The position numbers were made by a program, and so were the translations under genes. A DNA stretch of 8,048 nucleotides from Acidobacteriota bacterium (GTDB taxonomy: Bacteria > Acidobacteriota > Blastocatellia > RBC074): the NCBI GenBank assembly GCA_013140935.1, contig JABFSD010000965.1, positions 1-8,048 on the forward strand. Direction: 5' to 3'. Below are positions 6,331 to 8,048 of the stretch, in pieces. Numbering within the stretch: the stretch's first letter is position 1; each line of letters starts with the position of its first letter. Under the pieces are notes generated by a model. The model was not told the origin of the DNA. It did no database searches and saw only the letters and a program-made list of their open reading frames with translations.

Positions 6331-7251
6331 ATGACCAGGCAAAGGGAAGCGATTTCGAGATTTTCCGCACCGGCAATAATGCGCGCTGAAACGCGCAACG
6401 TATCGTTGAAGGTCGAGCGCGTATCCCCCGCGCTGGGCGCAGAGATTCACCACGTCGCGTTGGCAAGTGTCGCGGAAGACGACGACCTGTTCGCTGAAAT
6501 TCGCGCCTTGTTGTTGCAACACAAGGTGCTGTTCTTCCGCGATCAAGACCTTGCGCCCGCCGCTCACGTCGCCCTGGGCCGCCGCCTGGGGCAGTTGGTG
6601 ACGCATCCCGCCATGCCGACGCATCCCGATCATCCAGAATTGCTGATGATGTACCGCGACGAGCAAAAGCGTCCGCCCACCAATGTATGGCATACCGACG
6701 GATCGTTTCTCGCCGAACCGCCCGCCGCTTTTATTTTGCGTTGTGTGGTTTCGCCCGAAGTCGGCGGCGATACGATGTGGGCGAATATGGCGCTGGCTTA
6801 TGAGCGCCTGCCCGCAGACGTGAAACAGCGCATCAACGGCCTCTATGCCAAACACAGCTTCGAACACATTTTCGGCGGCGACCGTTCGCCCGCAGACCGC
6901 GCGCGGCTGCGCGAAGTCAACCCAATGGTCGAACATCCCGTCGTGCGCACCCATCCTGAAACAAACGAGAAAATCTTATACGTGAATCAGGAATACACGA
7001 CGCATTTCAGCAATTTTAAGAGTACGACCGAGATGCGTTACGGATCGGATTTCGCTTTCGAAGCGAGCGCGTTGATGAACTATCTGATTCGCCAGGTGGA
7101 AATTCCTGAGTTTCAGGTGCGGCTGCGCTGGCGTCCGAACACGGTGGCGATTTGGGACAATCGCTCGACACAACATTACGCGATTCACGATTTTTATCCG
7201 GCGGTGCGCCACATGATGCGCGTCGCGGTGCTGGGTGATAGGCCGTTCTGA
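6331..7251 (+). CDS. TauD/TfdA-family Fe(II)/2-oxoglutarate-dependent dioxygenase
   Basis: This 306-residue cytoplasmic oxygenase would couple oxidative decarboxylation of 2-oxoglutarate to hydroxylation of a substrate. The iron-binding facial triad is visible as His121 and Asp123 (WHTDGS) and the distal His282 (DNRSTQHYAIHD). Arg293 and Arg297 (RHMMRV) are placed to bind 2-oxoglutarate. The segment VERVSPALGAEIHHVALA (about 28-45) and the hydrophobic HKVLFFRDQDL (64-74) are typical of the TauD fold. Length is close to the family norm (about 280-300). Family members act on taurine, aryloxyalkanoates, alkyl sulfates and other small molecules, and a few tailor natural products. The substrate cannot be read from the sequence. 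It lies 96 bp after the peptide gene, separated by the paired hairpins, so a role in modifying the peptide is possible but unproven. No sulfonate transport genes are nearby to support a taurine role. Confidence 0.92.
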   Translation: MTRQREAISRFSAPAIMRAETRNVSLKVERVSPALGAEIHHVALASVAEDDDLFAEIRALLLQHKVLFFRDQDLAPAAHVALGRRLGQLVTHPAMPTHPDHPELLMMYRDEQKRPPTNVWHTDGSFLAEPPAAFILRCVVSPEVGGDTMWANMALAYERLPADVKQRINGLYAKHSFEHIFGGDRSPADRARLREVNPMVEHPVVRTHPETNEKILYVNQEYTTHFSNFKSTTEMRYGSDFAFEASALMNYLIRQVEIPEFQVRLRWRPNTVAIWDNRSTQHYAIHDFYPAVRHMMRVAVLGDRPF

Positions 7252-7262
7252 AATCGGCTGTA

Positions 7263-7283
7263 GAACAAGATGACATCTTGTTC
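7263..7283 (+). repeat. 21-nt near-perfect palindrome between oxygenase and hydrolase
   Basis: GAACAAGATG (7263-7272) and CATCTTGTTC (7274-7283) are perfect 10-bp inverted arms around a single central A. Pairing can resume outside one mismatch, at 7260-7261 with 7285-7286. It sits 11 bp after the oxygenase stop and 20 bp before the hydrolase start. No T-run follows. It may be a dimeric repressor operator for the hydrolase gene, a transcript-end hairpin, or a dispersed palindromic repeat. Confidence 0.68.
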
Positions 7284-7303
7284 CACAACTCGAGCAGATA
7301 GCG

Positions 7304-8048
7304 ATGCTGACACGTCTCGATGCAGAACAACTGGAAGTCGCCATCAAAGCCGAGTTGACTGAGAAGTGTGTACCGGGAGCGGCGCTCGCCATCGTGCGGC
7401 CTGACGCTCCGCCTTATGTGGGCGCATTCGGTGTGACCTACCTGCACGATGGCACAGCGATAACGGATGAGACGCTGTTTCGACTAGGCTCCAACTCAAA
7501 AGTATTGATTGCCGCCGTGATCTTGCAACTTGCTGTCGAAAAGCGTCTCGAATTGCACGTTCCCGTTTCTCAGTATCTCAATCTTCCGACCCGGCTGGGA
7601 CGCATCACTTTGCATCAGTTGTTAAGCCACACCAGCGGACTGAAAGACAGCGAAGAAGTAAATCTGATCGGCAATAAAGCGGAACTCGCGGAACCCGTAT
7701 CGGCGTGGACGGATCGTTATTGTTTCACCGAACCGGGCGAGATTTATTCTTATTCGACTTTGGGTTTTGCCTTGGCGCTCGCCACGGCCAGCGCCGCCAC
7801 GCAATTGCCTGCGCAAGAGTTATTGGCGCAGAAACTTTTCCACCCTTTGGGAATGACGGCGACGACGTTGCTGCCTTCGTGGGTCAACGCAGCGCAACTC
7901 TCTGTCGGTCATTATCTTGATGACGATGGCGAACTAAGAAATTATCCGTCTCTGGGCGATGTCGAAGGCGTTTGGCCCGCTTCAGCAATGGTGAGCAACG
8001 CGCGCGATCTCGCGTGTTTTTTGGCGGCGCTGCTCAACGATGGTGCAG
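7304..8048 (+). CDS. Class-C beta-lactamase-like serine hydrolase, N-terminal 248 residues (3' end outside window)
   Basis: This belongs to the serine beta-lactamase/penicillin-binding-protein-like hydrolase superfamily (PF00144 type). Members include AmpC enzymes, D-aminopeptidases and family VIII esterases. The frame is open to the window edge. Residues 59-70 (FRLGSNSKVLIA) contain the catalytic SxxK motif, Ser63 and Lys66. LHQLLSHTSGL (103-113) is the conserved block that follows. The motif usually read as Y-x-N appears as Tyr150-Ser-Thr152 (YSYSTLGFALA), so the conserved Asn is replaced by Thr. FHPLGMTAT (179-187) is also typical. ATG 7304 is the first start codon after an in-frame stop at 7271, but its ribosome site is weak (GAGCAG). 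No signal peptide is seen, so the enzyme is predicted to be cytoplasmic, unlike periplasmic AmpC. It lies 52 bp after the oxygenase and may be co-transcribed with it. The substrate is unknown. Confidence 0.9.
   Translation, partial: MLTRLDAEQLEVAIKAELTEKCVPGAALAIVRPDAPPYVGAFGVTYLHDGTAITDETLFRLGSNSKVLIAAVILQLAVEKRLELHVPVSQYLNLPTRLGRITLHQLLSHTSGLKDSEEVNLIGNKAELAEPVSAWTDRYCFTEPGEIYSYSTLGFALALATASAATQLPAQELLAQKLFHPLGMTATTLLPSWVNAAQLSVGHYLDDDGELRNYPSLGDVEGVWPASAMVSNARDLACFLAALLNDGA

Noticed and set aside
6305..6334. Nine-residue upstream ORF whose TGA overlaps the oxygenase ATG (ATGA)
   Set aside because: It has no ribosome binding site of its own, and a frame this short arises easily by chance. 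The overlap could allow coupling, but nothing else supports it.
6055..6954. 299-codon minus-strand frame across peptide and oxygenase genes
   Set aside because: It is antisense to two well-supported genes, shows no recognisable domain, and its composition looks like a frame shadow.
1..8048. CRISPR arrays, tRNA/rRNA genes, insertion sequences
   Set aside because: No spaced direct repeats, RNA gene signatures, transposase motifs or IS-type terminal repeats were seen.

Overview
The window is a moderately GC-rich stretch of bacterial chromosome, with every gene on the + strand. A lipid-anchored periplasmic adaptor next to an exporter implies a Gram-negative envelope. The gene mix, the intergenic style (9-nt periodic 'GGGACGAAT'-like sequence and short palindromes) and the fusion of cyclic-nucleotide-binding domains to a C39 exporter suggest an environmental lineage such as Acidobacteriota (Blastocatellia-like). 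That placement is an impression from the sequence, not a measured result.

Layout. Bases 1-1361 hold the C-terminal two thirds of a transketolase, closed by a strong intrinsic terminator at 1404-1453. Bases 1559-5798 hold a tight two-gene unit: an RND/HlyD-type lipoprotein adaptor, then a 1024-residue exporter that joins two cNMP-binding-like domains, a C39 double-glycine leader peptidase, an ABC membrane domain and an ATPase. After a structured 235-bp spacer, 6034-6234 encodes a 66-residue peptide with a textbook double-glycine leader and a 31-residue core. A TauD/TfdA-type Fe(II)/2-oxoglutarate oxygenase follows at 6331-7251. The window closes inside a class-C beta-lactamase-like serine hydrolase (7304 onward).

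How they fit together. The adaptor, C39-ABC exporter and GG-leader peptide form a nearly complete peptide maturation and secretion cassette. The C39 domain would cut the leader after Gly-Gly, the ABC core would move the core peptide across the inner membrane, and the adaptor would link to an outer-membrane channel encoded elsewhere. The fused sensor-like domains suggest that export is gated by a ligand. A 58-bp sequence occurs twice without gaps (1469-1526 and 5907-5964, 45/58 identical by hand count), once before the adaptor and once before the peptide gene. It is either a shared control element for exporter and cargo or a dispersed intergenic repeat. Whether the oxygenase or the hydrolase belongs to the peptide system is unknown. 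No classical lanthipeptide, YcaO or radical-SAM maturase is visible.
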